64,000 nt of DNA from Candidatus Saccharibacteria bacterium oral taxon 488 (GTDB lineage Bacteria > Patescibacteriota > Saccharimonadia > Saccharimonadales > Saccharimonadaceae). The stretch is from assembly GCA_013100805.1 (NCBI GenBank), contig CP040000.1:434001-498000 (forward strand), read 5' to 3'. The notes beneath the pieces are model-generated. The model searched no databases. It saw nothing but the letters and a program-made list of their open reading frames with translations, and had not been told where the DNA came from. A program made the position numbers and the translations under genes. The first letter of the stretch is position 1. The number at the start of each line of letters is the position of its first letter. This document shows positions 8,458 to 17,451 of this stretch, piece after piece.

Positions 8458-9047
8458 TACTTAGCCTCCTTTTTAGCAGCTTTTTTGACTGGCTGAGCAT
8501 TGAGCCACTGTTCGCGTGGAACCAGTGATTTCAATGCTTCAATGGTTGCGTAGGCGATGTTCACCTTGTTGGTTGAGCCAAGCGACTTAGTCAATAGGTT
8601 ACGGACACCAGTTACGCCGATGATCTGTCGCACTACACCACCAGCGATAATACCGGTACCAGGAGCAGCTGGCTTGATCAGCACGCGGGCGCCTGAGAAC
8701 TTGACTTCGCTGTCGTGTGGAATGGTCTCGCTGTTCAGCGGCAAAGTGATCAAATGCTTCTTGGCAACTGAGGTTGCTTTGGCGACCGCAGCTTGCACGT
8801 CGGCACCTTTGGCTACACCGACACCAACCTTGTCCTTGCGGTTGCCGACAACCACCAACGCCTTAAAGCGGAAGCGGCGGCCACCCTTTACCACGCGGCT
8901 CACGCGGTCAATGTTGATTACCAATTCCTCAAACTCTTTTGGTGCGTCATCGCGCACATTTCGCCGGTCATCGCGGCGACCACCACGCGGACTGCGAGGC
9001 CGGCGGCCTTCTGCGCGTGGGGTAGTATTTGCAGCTTGTTCTGCCAT
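8457..9047 (-). CDS. rpsE: 30S ribosomal protein uS5
   Basis: 196 aa from the ATG at 9047 (MAEQAANTTP). The open frame continues upstream into rplR but the chosen start is 1 nt after the rplR stop. The double-stranded-RNA-binding-like fold is shown by RVSRVVKGGRRFRFKALVVV and GTGIIAGGVVRQIIGVTGV. An Arg-rich N-terminal extension of about 30 residues precedes the core. Confidence 0.96.
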   Translation of the reverse strand: MAEQAANTTPRAEGRRPRSPRGGRRDDRRNVRDDAPKEFEELVINIDRVSRVVKGGRRFRFKALVVVGNRKDKVGVGVAKGADVQAAVAKATSVAKKHLITLPLNSETIPHDSEVKFSGARVLIKPAAPGTGIIAGGVVRQIIGVTGVRNLLTKSLGSTNKVNIAYATIEALKSLVPREQWLNAQPVKKAAKKEAK

Positions 9048-9048
9048 A

Positions 9049-9399
9049 CTAGAACTCCAATCCTTCTTGGCGCGCAGCATCAGCCAATGCCTTCAAGCGA
9101 CCAGCGTACTGGCGGCCGTTGCGGTCAAAGACCACTGCGCTAATTTTACTTTTCTTTGCTTTCTTAGCAATTTCCGTACCGATGGCAGCACATTTTTCGC
9201 TCATCGTACCTTTTGCTTTGGTGCCGACAGTGGTTGCGGCAGCCAATGTCTTGCCAGCGATGTCGTCGATCAGCTGAGCACTGACGTGCATGTTGCTGAT
9301 GGTGACCGTCAGGCGTGGGCGCTCTGCAGTGCCTGAAACTTTCGCGCGAACGCGGTTTTTGCGAAGAGCTTGGTTGAGTAATTTCTTGTTTTCAGCCAT
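9049..9399 (-). CDS. rplR: 50S ribosomal protein uL18
   Basis: 116 aa, normal length. The core RPRLTVTISNMHVSAQLIDD and the C-terminal FDRNGRQYAGRLKALADAAR, which bind 5S rRNA, are typical. It lies between rplF and rpsE as expected. Confidence 0.96.
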   Translation of the reverse strand: MAENKKLLNQALRKNRVRAKVSGTAERPRLTVTISNMHVSAQLIDDIAGKTLAAATTVGTKAKGTMSEKCAAIGTEIAKKAKKSKISAVVFDRNGRQYAGRLKALADAARQEGLEF

Positions 9400-9401
9400 G
9401 A

Positions 9402-9941
9402 TTACTTACCTGTCTTTCCTGCTTTGCGCAAAATTTGCTCGTCAGCGTACTTGATACCCTTGCCCTTGTATGGTTCAGGCTTCTTCAGCGCGCGGATTTC
9501 CGCAGCGACTTGGCCGACTTGCTGTTTATTGATACCGCTGACGATGATGGTCATCTTTTCGTTGGTAACGGTGATGCCCTCTGGGGCTTTGTATTTGACT
9601 GGGTGTGAAAACCCGAGCGCCATTTCCAGCTCATTGTTACTGGAGCTCACGCGGAAACCGACACCATTGACCTCGAGACGCTTCTCGTAGCCCTTGGTCA
9701 CGCCGATTACCATGTTGTTGATCAGCGCGCGCATCAGACCGTGCTGGGCGCGAGCAGTTTTAGACTCATCCTTCGGATGAACCGTGACTTGTCCGTCTTC
9801 GACTTTCACCTCAACTGCTGGCGTGATGAATTGTGTCAATTCACCTTTCGGGCCCTTTACGACCACATCACCAGAGTCAACCGTGATTGTCACACCGGCC
9901 GGAATAACCACCGGCAGTTTTCCGATTCGACTCAGACTCAT
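9402..9941 (-). CDS. rplF: 50S ribosomal protein uL6
   Basis: 179 aa. Two uL6 repeats are visible; it begins MSLSRIGKLPVVIPAGV and the C-terminal motif KPEPYKGKGIKY is diagnostic. Upstream the cluster is interrupted by a roughly 4 kb insertion before rpsH, so this gene probably needs a promoter inside the insertion. Confidence 0.97.
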   Translation of the reverse strand: MSLSRIGKLPVVIPAGVTITVDSGDVVVKGPKGELTQFITPAVEVKVEDGQVTVHPKDESKTARAQHGLMRALINNMVIGVTKGYEKRLEVNGVGFRVSSSNNELEMALGFSHPVKYKAPEGITVTNEKMTIIVSGINKQQVGQVAAEIRALKKPEPYKGKGIKYADEQILRKAGKTGK

Positions 9942-10044
9942 TACTCACCTTTCGTGTGATTTGATATTAACCCTGGTATTTTAGCATAGATTAGGGGTGA
10001 AATGCAAGGCGGGCTCTCACCGACCATGTACTACATAAATCGCG

Positions 10045-10551
10045 TTAATATATATTGTAATGTTCTTTTGCGATGTTCAGCAGGAGTTCATATGCCCAAC
10101 CAACTATCTTTTTCTCGCTTAGTTCCGATAATCTCTTATCGCCATGGAATAGGTTACAGCGTATAGTATATATAACATCCGCAAGATTTTCTAAATCTAA
10201 ATCTTCTTCATTCCTAAGACACTTTTCCTTTTCATTTTCCTTTCCTTTTTTCATATTTTTAACACTTAATCTCCCTTCGGGCTTTGTACTCTTGAAATCC
10301 TTGATTATGCACTCTCTGTTCGTACTCACATATTCTCCCGCTATGCTTTTGAAATATTCTTTGAATCTATCTGGCTCTAGATACTCTTCCGAATACATAT
10401 TGTAATTACGATTATATGCAATCCAAAGTATCATGAAACGAATGATCGATCTGTCATCATCATTGAATGTATAATTAATAGCATTCTCTAAGCTATCTAT
10501 ATATTCTATGTTTTCCTTTATATTCTTTGCACTTTCTTTTTCTATAGTCAT
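10045..10551 (-). CDS. HEPN-like protein (Apea-type), possible RNase
   Basis: 168 aa, markedly AT-rich compared with the ribosomal genes around it. The C-terminal part has VIYTIRCNLFHGDKR, the R-x4-H motif and following Gly-Asp typical of HEPN-domain RNases (Apea-like group); the N-terminal part is helical with FMILWIAYNRNYNM. A Shine-Dalgarno-like AAGGA precedes the ATG. HEPN proteins with this motif are often RNases of toxin-antitoxin or abortive infection systems, but no MNT-type antitoxin lies next to it. It is inserted between rplF and rpsH on the same strand. Confidence 0.65.
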   Translation of the reverse strand: MTIEKESAKNIKENIEYIDSLENAINYTFNDDDRSIIRFMILWIAYNRNYNMYSEEYLEPDRFKEYFKSIAGEYVSTNRECIIKDFKSTKPEGRLSVKNMKKGKENEKEKCLRNEEDLDLENLADVIYTIRCNLFHGDKRLSELSEKKIVGWAYELLLNIAKEHYNIY

Positions 10552-10709
10552 ATCATTTCATTCCTTATGTCCATAATATAGTGTTTATTAAAGCGTCATA
10601 CCGCTCCGTATTCATTATTGTAACAGAATAGCAAGCAACTGGTCGGTCGGTCACTAAACATCAGCCCTTCATTGCCCAATACTCAAAGCTTTTCTATAAT
10701 AAACACACG

Positions 10710-11282
10710 ATGGCAATGCGCACCACACCTCACCTTATTCTCATCCCTGGTCTGGGTGATCGAAAGTGGCTATATAAGCTTGTTTGTCCCGTGTGGCGGG
10801 CGCGTGGTTTTCGTGTACATGTTTTTACGTTCGGCTGGGAGGACGCAGCGAGTAATTATCACGATAAGCAAAATCGCCTGAACAATTATATACGTGATCT
10901 AAATGGGGACGTATATATCATCGGTGCAAGTGCAGGTGGTGTGGCGGCACTGAATGCTTTGGTGGTGGTAGATGACGGTAAAGTCAAAGGCGTTGCGACA
11001 ATTGCTACGCCGTATGTTTATCGACAGCGCCTAAAAAACGAGACACTTGCCCGGGCAATCGACGAATTATCCAATAACCTGCCCGCTATTCAAGCAAAGC
11101 TCGCGCGTGTCACTTCATTCTACAGCATTTACGACCAAGTTGTGTCGCCAAACGACAGTCAGCCAAATGATAGTGAATTCGCAGACGTTAATTATCAGCA
11201 ACTACCAACTTTCGGACATGGGCTAACGATTGCGGCGGGGTTAACGGTGTTTGGCGAGCAGCTGGAGCAATCTCTAAAGTAA
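10710..11282 (+). CDS. small alpha/beta hydrolase
   Basis: 190 aa. HLILIPGLGDRKW (oxyanion region) and the nucleophile elbow IIGASAGG place it in the alpha/beta-hydrolase fold; GHGLTIAAG near the end offers the catalytic His. The substrate is unknown. A TATAAT box at 10695-10700 lies 9 nt before the ATG and no Shine-Dalgarno is present, suggesting a nearly leaderless mRNA. It reads opposite to the ribosomal operon inside the 9.9-13.9 kb insertion. Confidence 0.75.
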   Translation: MAMRTTPHLILIPGLGDRKWLYKLVCPVWRARGFRVHVFTFGWEDAASNYHDKQNRLNNYIRDLNGDVYIIGASAGGVAALNALVVVDDGKVKGVATIATPYVYRQRLKNETLARAIDELSNNLPAIQAKLARVTSFYSIYDQVVSPNDSQPNDSEFADVNYQQLPTFGHGLTIAAGLTVFGEQLEQSLK

Positions 11283-11300
11283 TGACGATAAGCACTTTTA

Positions 11301-11330
11301 TTGACGAATAATCAGGCTGGTCCTTATAAT
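11301..11330 (+). promoter_or_regulatory. sigma70-type promoter
   Basis: TTGACG, an 18-nt spacer and TATAAT. A GTG in frame with the downstream gene lies 9 nt after the -10 (11340) and an ATG lies at 11379; this promoter probably serves that gene. Confidence 0.7.
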
Positions 11331-11378
11331 TACTGCTAGGTGCGGTGTCTTGTAGTAGACTGCTCACATCAAATTATC

Positions 11379-11915
11379 ATGTTCAAGTTTCATCTTTCAC
11401 GTGTACTCGCCATAACGTTTAGCCTGACGACGTTTGTTATTATAGTGCTGTTCTATGTCTATCAAAGTAACCCCTTCCCAACTATCACCATCGCTTTCAT
11501 CGTCGTTATCGGCAATTTCTTTTGCCTTGTCGTAAGTCTATTTTTCTACATCTGGCAGCGCGCTCACAAAGACACGCCGCAGAAGGATCGCTTGGAGGCG
11601 CTCGAGACATATGCGCGACTAGATAATGACGGCCTGCTGATTAGTAGCGCGGTAACTATTATTAAGATCGAGGCGGACAGTTTTTGGCGGCTCAAGGAAT
11701 ATGGCGAGACGATCACTATACCTATCAACGCCATGAATCCGCTGCGCCTGCCACCGGTGGGCACGCGGGCAACATTCGCACCGATTGGCAATAAAGACAA
11801 TCGAGTCATCGGCGTGATTACCGAGATAACGAACGGGAGGATGACGGTCGCACCGGCACCAACAATCAAGCCCAGTAAACCAAAACTCACCGCCAAAACC
11901 ACGACGTCCAGCTGA
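11379..11915 (+). CDS. membrane protein of unknown function, two TM helices
   Basis: 178 aa from the ATG at 11379; a GTG at 11340 in the same frame, 9 nt after the -10 box, is an alternative leaderless start. Two hydrophobic helices (about residues 5-27 and 34-58) are followed by a soluble domain of about 110 residues containing ITIPINAMNPLRLPPVGTRA, which has a small beta-rich look. The tail is Pro/Lys/Thr-rich. I do not recognise the family. Its end overlaps the convergent gene below by 29 nt, and it ends with TGA. Confidence 0.6.
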   Translation: MFKFHLSRVLAITFSLTTFVIIVLFYVYQSNPFPTITIAFIVVIGNFFCLVVSLFFYIWQRAHKDTPQKDRLEALETYARLDNDGLLISSAVTIIKIEADSFWRLKEYGETITIPINAMNPLRLPPVGTRATFAPIGNKDNRVIGVITEITNGRMTVAPAPTIKPSKPKLTAKTTTSS

Positions 11916-12435
11916 GCGGTATCAGCATGAGCAAGGACGCTATCGCTAGCGTGATGTACGCCCCCAGTGCCGGCCGCGTCAGCTGTGGCGTATCATAATG
12001 ATACACCCGCCGCAGCTCATAATAATCCCACAAACGCCATGCACAAATCGTTAATAAAACGGCAGAAATGAGCGACAGCATCCCACTAAGCTCAAAATGA
12101 TATGTTTGATTACTAAAGTTAACAACAAACATGAACTCCGCCGCCGCCAAACATGACCACCACCGCTTATCTCGTTTCAGCCCCATTACCGCTACACAAA
12201 ATCCCAACGGAATGATCAATCGCACCACCGGCGTGTAGTCAAAAAACAGCTGCGTGTAATATTCAATCGGATATTTATTATTGCCTGCAGCCGCCATCAA
12301 CGCACCTACGCCATAAAATAATGTTAATAACACGACGCCAAACACAAACAGCCGCAACATATCGTTATAGAACACATCTCGCAGTGTGATGACGTCGGCT
12401 TTAGAGGTAGCAGGAAGCTTCAGAAACGGAATCAT
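11887..12435 (-). CDS. multi-pass membrane protein of unknown function
   Basis: 182 aa with about five hydrophobic helices (roughly residues 26-50, 66-86, 92-108, 115-136 and 158-178). The loops are rich in Tyr and Trp. No catalytic motif is seen. No clear Shine-Dalgarno precedes the ATG at 12435. It overlaps the convergent upstream gene by 29 nt at its 3' end. Unknown family. Confidence 0.6.
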   Translation of the reverse strand: MIPFLKLPATSKADVITLRDVFYNDMLRLFVFGVVLLTLFYGVGALMAAAGNNKYPIEYYTQLFFDYTPVVRLIIPLGFCVAVMGLKRDKRWWSCLAAAEFMFVVNFSNQTYHFELSGMLSLISAVLLTICAWRLWDYYELRRVYHYDTPQLTRPALGAYITLAIASLLMLIPLSWTSWFWR

Positions 12436-12541
12436 TTTTGCCTACCGTTGATCCATGAACACGTCCTTATGATTTTTCATAAGAATATCGTAGTTTGCGA
12501 GGCGGGTACATGTCAAGACAACGGGGCGTTTAGCCGAGAGA

Positions 12542-13159
12542 CTACTTCTCTTTTACCTCGCACCAGCCGTTGTTACCGTTAGGATAGCAGGTGATATCAA
12601 GATCCTTGCCGGTAAATTTTGTAAAGCCAGAATAGCTTACTGTACCCCAATCCTTCTTCGTTCCACCACAACCAACGGAAACTTTTATTTTTTCACCGAT
12701 CACGCCCACCATGTCTTTAGTGTCAACGACCGACTGGTCGCTAGTTGGATTAGTCTCCACCCAGTCCGATTTTATTTTTCCTGTTCTCTCTGCCCACGCA
12801 CCGACAAACTTCTCGCCGTTGGCACAGGTGATTTTCCCGCCGATAGTGACGATGTCTCCTTCTTTCGGCGTAGATTGCTGTCTGGATGTCTCCGTCGGAC
12901 GCGAGGTTGGTTCTGACGGGGACGGCGTCACGGTTTCAGTGACGCGTACGGTTTGCGTCGCCCGTGGCGTCTCGGTCGTTTGCGGATGCCTGTTCGTCGT
13001 GGTCACGGTAACAGTCGCTGGGGCTGGCTTGGCGTCCAATCCCGACAGGCCGCAGCCAGAGGCAAACAGTGCCACTACGCCCATAAAGCTAGCTAGCGGT
13101 CGGCGCAAAACGTTACCAATTTTTCCGCTGATAGTGGATTCTGGGGATTTACGAATCAT
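12542..13159 (-). CDS. secreted lipoprotein with Thr/Pro-rich linker
   Basis: 205 aa. A hydrophobic helix ending LFASGC is a lipobox (Cys about residue 36), so the protein is probably lipidated and displayed on the outer face of the membrane. A Thr/Val/Pro-rich linker (about residues 45-95) leads to a C-terminal domain with four cysteines (ITCANG, SVGCGG, ITCYP, GWCEV) that could form two disulfides. The Shine-Dalgarno AAAGGAATAACC precedes the ATG. Function unknown; it could take part in contact with a host cell, which is inference only. Confidence 0.65.
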   Translation of the reverse strand: MIRKSPESTISGKIGNVLRRPLASFMGVVALFASGCGLSGLDAKPAPATVTVTTTNRHPQTTETPRATQTVRVTETVTPSPSEPTSRPTETSRQQSTPKEGDIVTIGGKITCANGEKFVGAWAERTGKIKSDWVETNPTSDQSVVDTKDMVGVIGEKIKVSVGCGGTKKDWGTVSYSGFTKFTGKDLDITCYPNGNNGWCEVKEK

Positions 13160-13378
13160 GGTTATTCCTTTCTTGTGGTTGATTATGATGATGAACTCTT
13201 AGGAGTGTACTCCCCCTGTGTCGTATACCTTCTCTGTCATTATTTTGGCATTATATCATAAAAGTACTTTACTAGCAAGCAAAACACTCTCCTAGCATGG
13301 CCTGTTGCCACGAGACAATTATATCTATTCACATCAGAGGCACAAGAGCCCTCTATCATGTGCTATAGTAATATCATC

Positions 13379-13837
13379 ATGGATAAGGATTCTGCTCAAA
13401 CACCACGAACACCTCAGGACACTACACCGCCCCGGGGTGAAATACCACAACCTCAATATAAAGCAACGAAACCACAAGGCGACACCGCAAAGCGACGATG
13501 GCTGGCTCGGTTTGTCGATCGTTTGACGTGGTGGCAGGCGACAGCAATTATCGCCAGTATCTTCGCATTACCACCAGTGGCTGTTGCTGGTGTGATTGAT
13601 AAGGGAGTGCCGCTTAATGGTTTTTTCGGTATTTATAATGGTTCATCATTTGATACTATTATTTTCATTCTGTGTTTGCTCGTCACACCACCGTTAAGCC
13701 CTCTGTGTGCACTGATGTTTGCTACATACTTTGCCACGAGGCGAAAAGACTTAGCCACCCTGAAGCGCATGATGCCAGTCGCGCTAATCGCCTGTATATT
13801 TTTAGTTGCCCTGCTGTCTACACTGCTGGGGTCTTAG
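13379..13837 (+). CDS. membrane protein of unknown function
   Basis: 152 aa from the ATG at 13379. The N-terminal 45 residues are hydrophilic, Pro/Thr/Gln-rich and probably cytoplasmic; three hydrophobic helices follow (about residues 57-77, 93-118 and 130-150). A TATAGT box preceded by TGC (13364-13369) lies 9 nt upstream of the ATG with no Shine-Dalgarno, again a leaderless-type start. Not a family I recognise. Confidence 0.6.
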   Translation: MDKDSAQTPRTPQDTTPPRGEIPQPQYKATKPQGDTAKRRWLARFVDRLTWWQATAIIASIFALPPVAVAGVIDKGVPLNGFFGIYNGSSFDTIIFILCLLVTPPLSPLCALMFATYFATRRKDLATLKRMMPVALIACIFLVALLSTLLGS

Positions 13838-13868
13838 CTTGTTGTGCCGATGTATTTGATAGACAACT

Positions 13869-13904
13869 AAAAGCGCCCGGAGATTATTTTCCCCGAGCGC
13901 TTTT
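13869..13904. terminator. bidirectional terminator
   Basis: AAAAGCGC and GCGCTTTT arms (8 bp, extended by CGG/CCG after one mismatch) with T-runs on both strands. It lies between the convergent membrane-protein gene and rpsH, so it likely ends the plus-strand gene and the minus-strand rplC-rpsH transcript. Confidence 0.75.
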
Positions 13905-13924
13905 TATTGCTGACAAAGCGTAAT

Positions 13925-14326
13925 TTAGTACACCTTCAGCAACAACTCACCACCAAGTTTAGCCTTGGCTGCTTCGGCGCCAGTCATGACACCCTTTGAG
14001 GTTGAGATGAGTACTAGACCGCGGCCGCTTTTCACCTTTGGAATCTCGCTAGCGCCGACGTAGACACGACGGCCTGGCTTTGATACGCGGGTGATCTCGT
14101 TGATGGTGCTGTTAGTACCTTCTTCGTTGATGGTCAAGACCAGCACACCGCGAGGCTTGGCGTCCTCTAGTTTAACATCTGCAAGGTAGCCGTTTTTGAC
14201 TAATTGTTCAGCGATGACTTTTTTCATCTTGCTGGACGGAACACGAACTTCCGTCTTGCCAACCAGTTTCGCATTGCGAATGCGCGTCAGAAGGTCGGCG
14301 ATTGGGTCTGTAGTTTGCATAGACAT
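13925..14326 (-). CDS. rpsH: 30S ribosomal protein uS8
   Basis: 133 aa from the ATG at 14326 (MSMQTTDPIADLLTRIRNA). A GGAG Shine-Dalgarno 8 nt upstream supports this start rather than the more upstream one inside rpsN. The C-terminal TSKGVMTGAEAAKAKLGGELL is the uS8 signature. A terminator follows, so the usual co-transcription with rplF is broken by the insertion. Confidence 0.97.
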   Translation of the reverse strand: MSMQTTDPIADLLTRIRNAKLVGKTEVRVPSSKMKKVIAEQLVKNGYLADVKLEDAKPRGVLVLTINEEGTNSTINEITRVSKPGRRVYVGASEIPKVKSGRGLVLISTSKGVMTGAEAAKAKLGGELLLKVY

Positions 14327-14346
14327 TGTCGAATCTCCTTTCCTTC

Positions 14347-14616
14347 TTACCAACTACTCTTTGTTATACCTGGGATTTCACCTTTGGCTGCTTTTTCGCG
14401 GAAATTGATGCGGCTCAGACCGAACTGGCGCATGTAGCCGCGTGGACGGCCGGAAATGCTGTCGCGGTTCTTGTGCCGAGTTGGGCTCGAGTTACGAGGC
14501 AGTTTCTGCAGACCTATGAGGTCGCCAAGTTCTTTCAATTTAGCGCGTTTGGCTGCGAACTTAGCGATCAGCTTCAGGCGCTTTTTATCGCGAGCGATCA
14601 TTGATTTCTTAGCCAT
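14347..14616 (-). CDS. rpsN: 30S ribosomal protein uS14, zinc-free form
   Basis: 89 aa. It has [17 protein letters not shown] and [19 protein letters not shown], the uS14 core, without the zinc-binding cysteine pairs of the short C+ form. Its start overlaps the rplE stop by 1 nt. Confidence 0.96.
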   Translation of the reverse strand: MAKKSMIARDKKRLKLIAKFAAKRAKLKELGDLIGLQKLPRNSSPTRHKNRDSISGRPRGYMRQFGLSRINFREKAAKGEIPGITKSSW

Positions 14617-15200
14617 TACCTGACGCCTCCTTTCTTCTCAAACGGCATGCCAAACTTCTCCAGCAAGGCTTTCGAAGCTTCTTTATCGCCATTCTTGATG
14701 ACAAATGTTACCTGCAAGCCGTGCAAAATCTGTGTTTCCTCAAACGTCAGTTCTGGGAAGATTGACTGTTCGATGATACCCAGGTTGTAGTTACCGCCTT
14801 TGTCGAACTTCAGGCCAACGCCATGGAAGTCGCGGACGCGTGGGAGTGCCACGTTGATCAAGCGATCCATGAACTCGTACATCCTGCTGCCGCGCAGCGT
14901 GACACTGACGCCAATTGGCGCACCCATGCCTTTACGGATGCTAAAGCCAGCGATTGACTTCTTTGCCTGGCGGGCAACTGGTGCCTGACCAGTGATCTTT
15001 GCAACGGTGTTTTTGACGATTTCAAAGTGACGCTTGTCATCTTTCTTTTTGCCGGTGCCAACGCTCACGATGATCTTTTCCAAAGCTGGCACTTGGTGCA
15101 CGTTCTTTAGATCTAGTTCGGCTTGCAGTTCCTTCAGGTATTTCTCCTGGTACAAGGCTTTCAAGCGAGGAGCTGGCACGACGGTTTTCTTCTCTGCCAT
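14616..15200 (-). CDS. rplE: 50S ribosomal protein uL5
   Basis: 194 aa (family about 180). [31 protein letters not shown] and [19 protein letters not shown] mark uL5, which binds 5S rRNA and contacts P-site tRNA. It is coupled to rplX and rpsN by 1-nt overlaps. Confidence 0.97.
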   Translation of the reverse strand: MAEKKTVVPAPRLKALYQEKYLKELQAELDLKNVHQVPALEKIIVSVGTGKKKDDKRHFEIVKNTVAKITGQAPVARQAKKSIAGFSIRKGMGAPIGVSVTLRGSRMYEFMDRLINVALPRVRDFHGVGLKFDKGGNYNLGIIEQSIFPELTFEETQILHGLQVTFVIKNGDKEASKALLEKFGMPFEKKGGVR

Positions 15201-15520
15201 TATTTAATCTCCTTATTTTTTGCTTGGCGAGCGACGCGAGTTTTGCCGCCGTCAGCGTTCTTTACTAAACCAACCCGGCTGGTTTTGCCTGACTTTTCGT
15301 CAACAACCAGCGCGACTTTGCTGATGTCCATCGGTACGTGGATATCTTTCTTGCCGCCTTTTGGATTGTACTGGCTTGGTTTGACGTGGCGGTGTCCGAC
15401 GCCAACACCTTCGACCAAAACAGTCTGATCTTTAGTGTTAACCTTCAGGACTTTACCAGTCGTACCTTTGTTCTTACCAGCAATGATTTTTACGGTGTCA
15501 TCTTTGTGAATACGAGCCAT
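15200..15520 (-). CDS. rplX: 50S ribosomal protein uL24
   Basis: 106 aa. The KOW motif is clear in VKIIAGKNKGTTGKVLKVN; GVGVGHRHVKPSQ follows. An assembly-initiator protein of the large subunit. Its start overlaps the rplN stop by 1 nt. Confidence 0.97.
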   Translation of the reverse strand: MARIHKDDTVKIIAGKNKGTTGKVLKVNTKDQTVLVEGVGVGHRHVKPSQYNPKGGKKDIHVPMDISKVALVVDEKSGKTSRVGLVKNADGGKTRVARQAKNKEIK

Positions 15521-15888
15521 TAGAGTACCTCCGGAGCCAAGCTGATGATCTTCATGTAGCCCATGTCGCGTAGTTCGCGTGGCACTGGGCCGAAGACACG
15601 GGTGGCCTTTGGCTGTTTGTCATCGTTGATAATCACCACGGCGTTGTCATCAAAGCAAATGGTTGAGCCGTCCTTGCGGTGGATTTGGTCGCGAGTGCGA
15701 ACCACTACAGCCTTGACGACAGACTTCTTTTTGACGTTGCCGGTTGGGCTGGCATCCTTGACTGAACAGACGATCACGTCACCAACGCGAGCGTAGCGGC
15801 GGCGGGTGCCACCGAGAACGCGGATACACAATACTTCTTTGGCACCCGAGTTGTCAGCTACTTTGAGGCGAGATTCTTGTTGGATCAT
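15520..15888 (-). CDS. rplN: 50S ribosomal protein uL14
   Basis: 122 aa, exactly the family length. It begins [20 protein letters not shown] and ends [16 protein letters not shown] ([12 protein letters not shown]). The start overlaps rpsQ by 4 nt (ATGA). Confidence 0.98.
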   Translation of the reverse strand: MIQQESRLKVADNSGAKEVLCIRVLGGTRRRYARVGDVIVCSVKDASPTGNVKKKSVVKAVVVRTRDQIHRKDGSTICFDDNAVVIINDDKQPKATRVFGPVPRELRDMGYMKIISLAPEVL

Positions 15889-16196
15889 TTGTCGTCCTCC
15901 TTGGTCTCTTCCTCAGCTTCGCCAGAAACTTCAGCCTTTAGTTTGATAGAACCGCGAGACTTTTCAATCACCTTGACCAGGGTAAAGCTCTTGGTCTTGG
16001 AAATTGGGCGCGTCTCTTCGATCTGCACCTTGTCGCCTTCGCCTGCCTCATTGGTCTCATCATGAGCAGTGTACTTGCGAGTCACGGTGTACTGTTTGCC
16101 GTAGAGCGGATGCGTTTCGCGGCTGGTGACCGTCACAGTGATGGTCTTGTCGCGCTTGGCACTCGTTACGACGCCAATCAGTGTTCGTCGGGCCAT
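15885..16196 (-). CDS. rpsQ: 30S ribosomal protein uS17
   Basis: 103 aa, about 20 longer than E. coli uS17 because of an acidic C-terminal tail ([13 protein letters not shown]). The OB-fold core [18 protein letters not shown] and [15 protein letters not shown] is standard. It starts 1 nt into the rpmC stop. Confidence 0.96.
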   Translation of the reverse strand: MARRTLIGVVTSAKRDKTITVTVTSRETHPLYGKQYTVTRKYTAHDETNEAGEGDKVQIEETRPISKTKSFTLVKVIEKSRGSIKLKAEVSGEAEEETKEDDK

Positions 16197-16402
16197 TACT
16201 TGCTCTCCTTTTCGTTAATTTGTGTCAGCAGGCGTGCGATGTCCTTGCGGAGTGAACGCAGCGCTTTTGGATTAACTAATTCGCCAGCAGCGTGAGAACG
16301 CTTTGCTTGAAGCAGGTCATTTCGCTTTTCGGCGAGTTCCTTCTTCAAATCATCAACGGTCTTTAAAACTGCTGCTTTTGCAGTTTTCTTTGCGTCAGCC
16401 AT
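16196..16402 (-). CDS. rpmC: 50S ribosomal protein uL29
   Basis: 68 aa, a two-helix protein. DLKKELAEKRNDLLQAKRSHAAGE and the final KALRSLRKDIARLLTQINE are typical of uL29, located at the exit tunnel. 1-nt overlaps join it to rplP and rpsQ. Confidence 0.95.
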   Translation of the reverse strand: MADAKKTAKAAVLKTVDDLKKELAEKRNDLLQAKRSHAAGELVNPKALRSLRKDIARLLTQINEKESK

Positions 16403-16815
16403 TATGCGTCCTCCCGCTTGATGAACTTACATTTGACTGGTAGTTTGTGGCTAGCCAGGCGCATTGCCTCACGAGCGACTTCCTCTGAAACGCCCTGCAT
16501 TTCAAACATCACTGTGCCGGCCTTCACCTTAGCAACAAAGAACTCTGGATTACCTTTACCACCACCCATCTTCAAACCAAGTGGCTTGCGAGTAACTGGG
16601 GTGTGTGGGAAAATCCGAATCCAAATCTTACCACCACGCTTGATGTAGCGGGTCATTGCCTGACGAGCAGACTCGATTTGGCGGGAGTTGATGCGCTCGT
16701 TTGATTGTGATTGCAGTGCAAAGTCGCCGAACGCGATGTAATTACCACGGGTTGCTTGACCACGGTTTTTACCGATGCGCACTTTGCGGTGCTTGGTTTT
16801 CTTTGGTAACAGCAT
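16402..16815 (-). CDS. rplP: 50S ribosomal protein uL16
   Basis: 137 aa. [19 protein letters not shown] at the start and [20 protein letters not shown] inside are the uL16 signatures. It lies directly after rpsC. Confidence 0.98.
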   Translation of the reverse strand: MLLPKKTKHRKVRIGKNRGQATRGNYIAFGDFALQSQSNERINSRQIESARQAMTRYIKRGGKIWIRIFPHTPVTRKPLGLKMGGGKGNPEFFVAKVKAGTVMFEMQGVSEEVAREAMRLASHKLPVKCKFIKREDA

Positions 16816-17451
16816 TTAGCGACTCCTTTCTCCCTTATAAATCCACACTTTCACGCCGATGATACCAGCCGGTGTCTGGGCGCGAGCACAGTGGAAGTCA
16901 ATATCAGCGCGAAGGGTGTGAAGCGGCACTGAGCCCTCGATCACCTTTTCGCGGCGTGCCATTTCAGCACCGTTCAAACGACCAGCCACCTCGATGCGGA
17001 TACCTTTGGCACCAGCGCTCATGGTGTTTTGTGCGGTCATTTTGGTTGCGCGGCGGAAATTGATGCGGCGTTCCAACTGGCGGGCGATGTTTTCTGCCAC
17101 CAATTTGGCTGCTAGTTCCGGTCGGCGGACTTCTTCGATGTTGATGCGAACCGCCTGACCGACAATTTTCTCAACTTGCTTTTTCAATTCATTCACGCCC
17201 GCACCGCCACGGCCGATCACCACACCAGCTTTTGCCGTGTGAATAGTTACCGTGATCAAGTTAGCACTCCGCTCAATCTCAATGCGATTGATGGTTGGGC
17301 GTGAGGCAAATTTCTTCTCAATCAATTCGCGGATTTCGTGATCCTGGCGAATTGCCTCCGCAAACTCTTTCTTATTGGCCGTAAACCAACGAGAGCTCCA
17401 GTTCTTGTGAACTTGTAGGCGGAAGTTGATTGGATTCACTTTTTGACCCAT
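16816..17451 (-). CDS. rpsC: 30S ribosomal protein uS3
   Basis: 211 aa. It begins MGQKVNPINFRLQVHKNWSS; the KH domain has VVIGRGGAGVNELKKQVEKI, and the C-terminal domain ends RADIDFHCARAQTPAGIIGV. Part of the mRNA entry channel. Confidence 0.98.
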   Translation of the reverse strand: MGQKVNPINFRLQVHKNWSSRWFTANKKEFAEAIRQDHEIRELIEKKFASRPTINRIEIERSANLITVTIHTAKAGVVIGRGGAGVNELKKQVEKIVGQAVRINIEEVRRPELAAKLVAENIARQLERRINFRRATKMTAQNTMSAGAKGIRIEVAGRLNGAEMARREKVIEGSVPLHTLRADIDFHCARAQTPAGIIGVKVWIYKGERSR

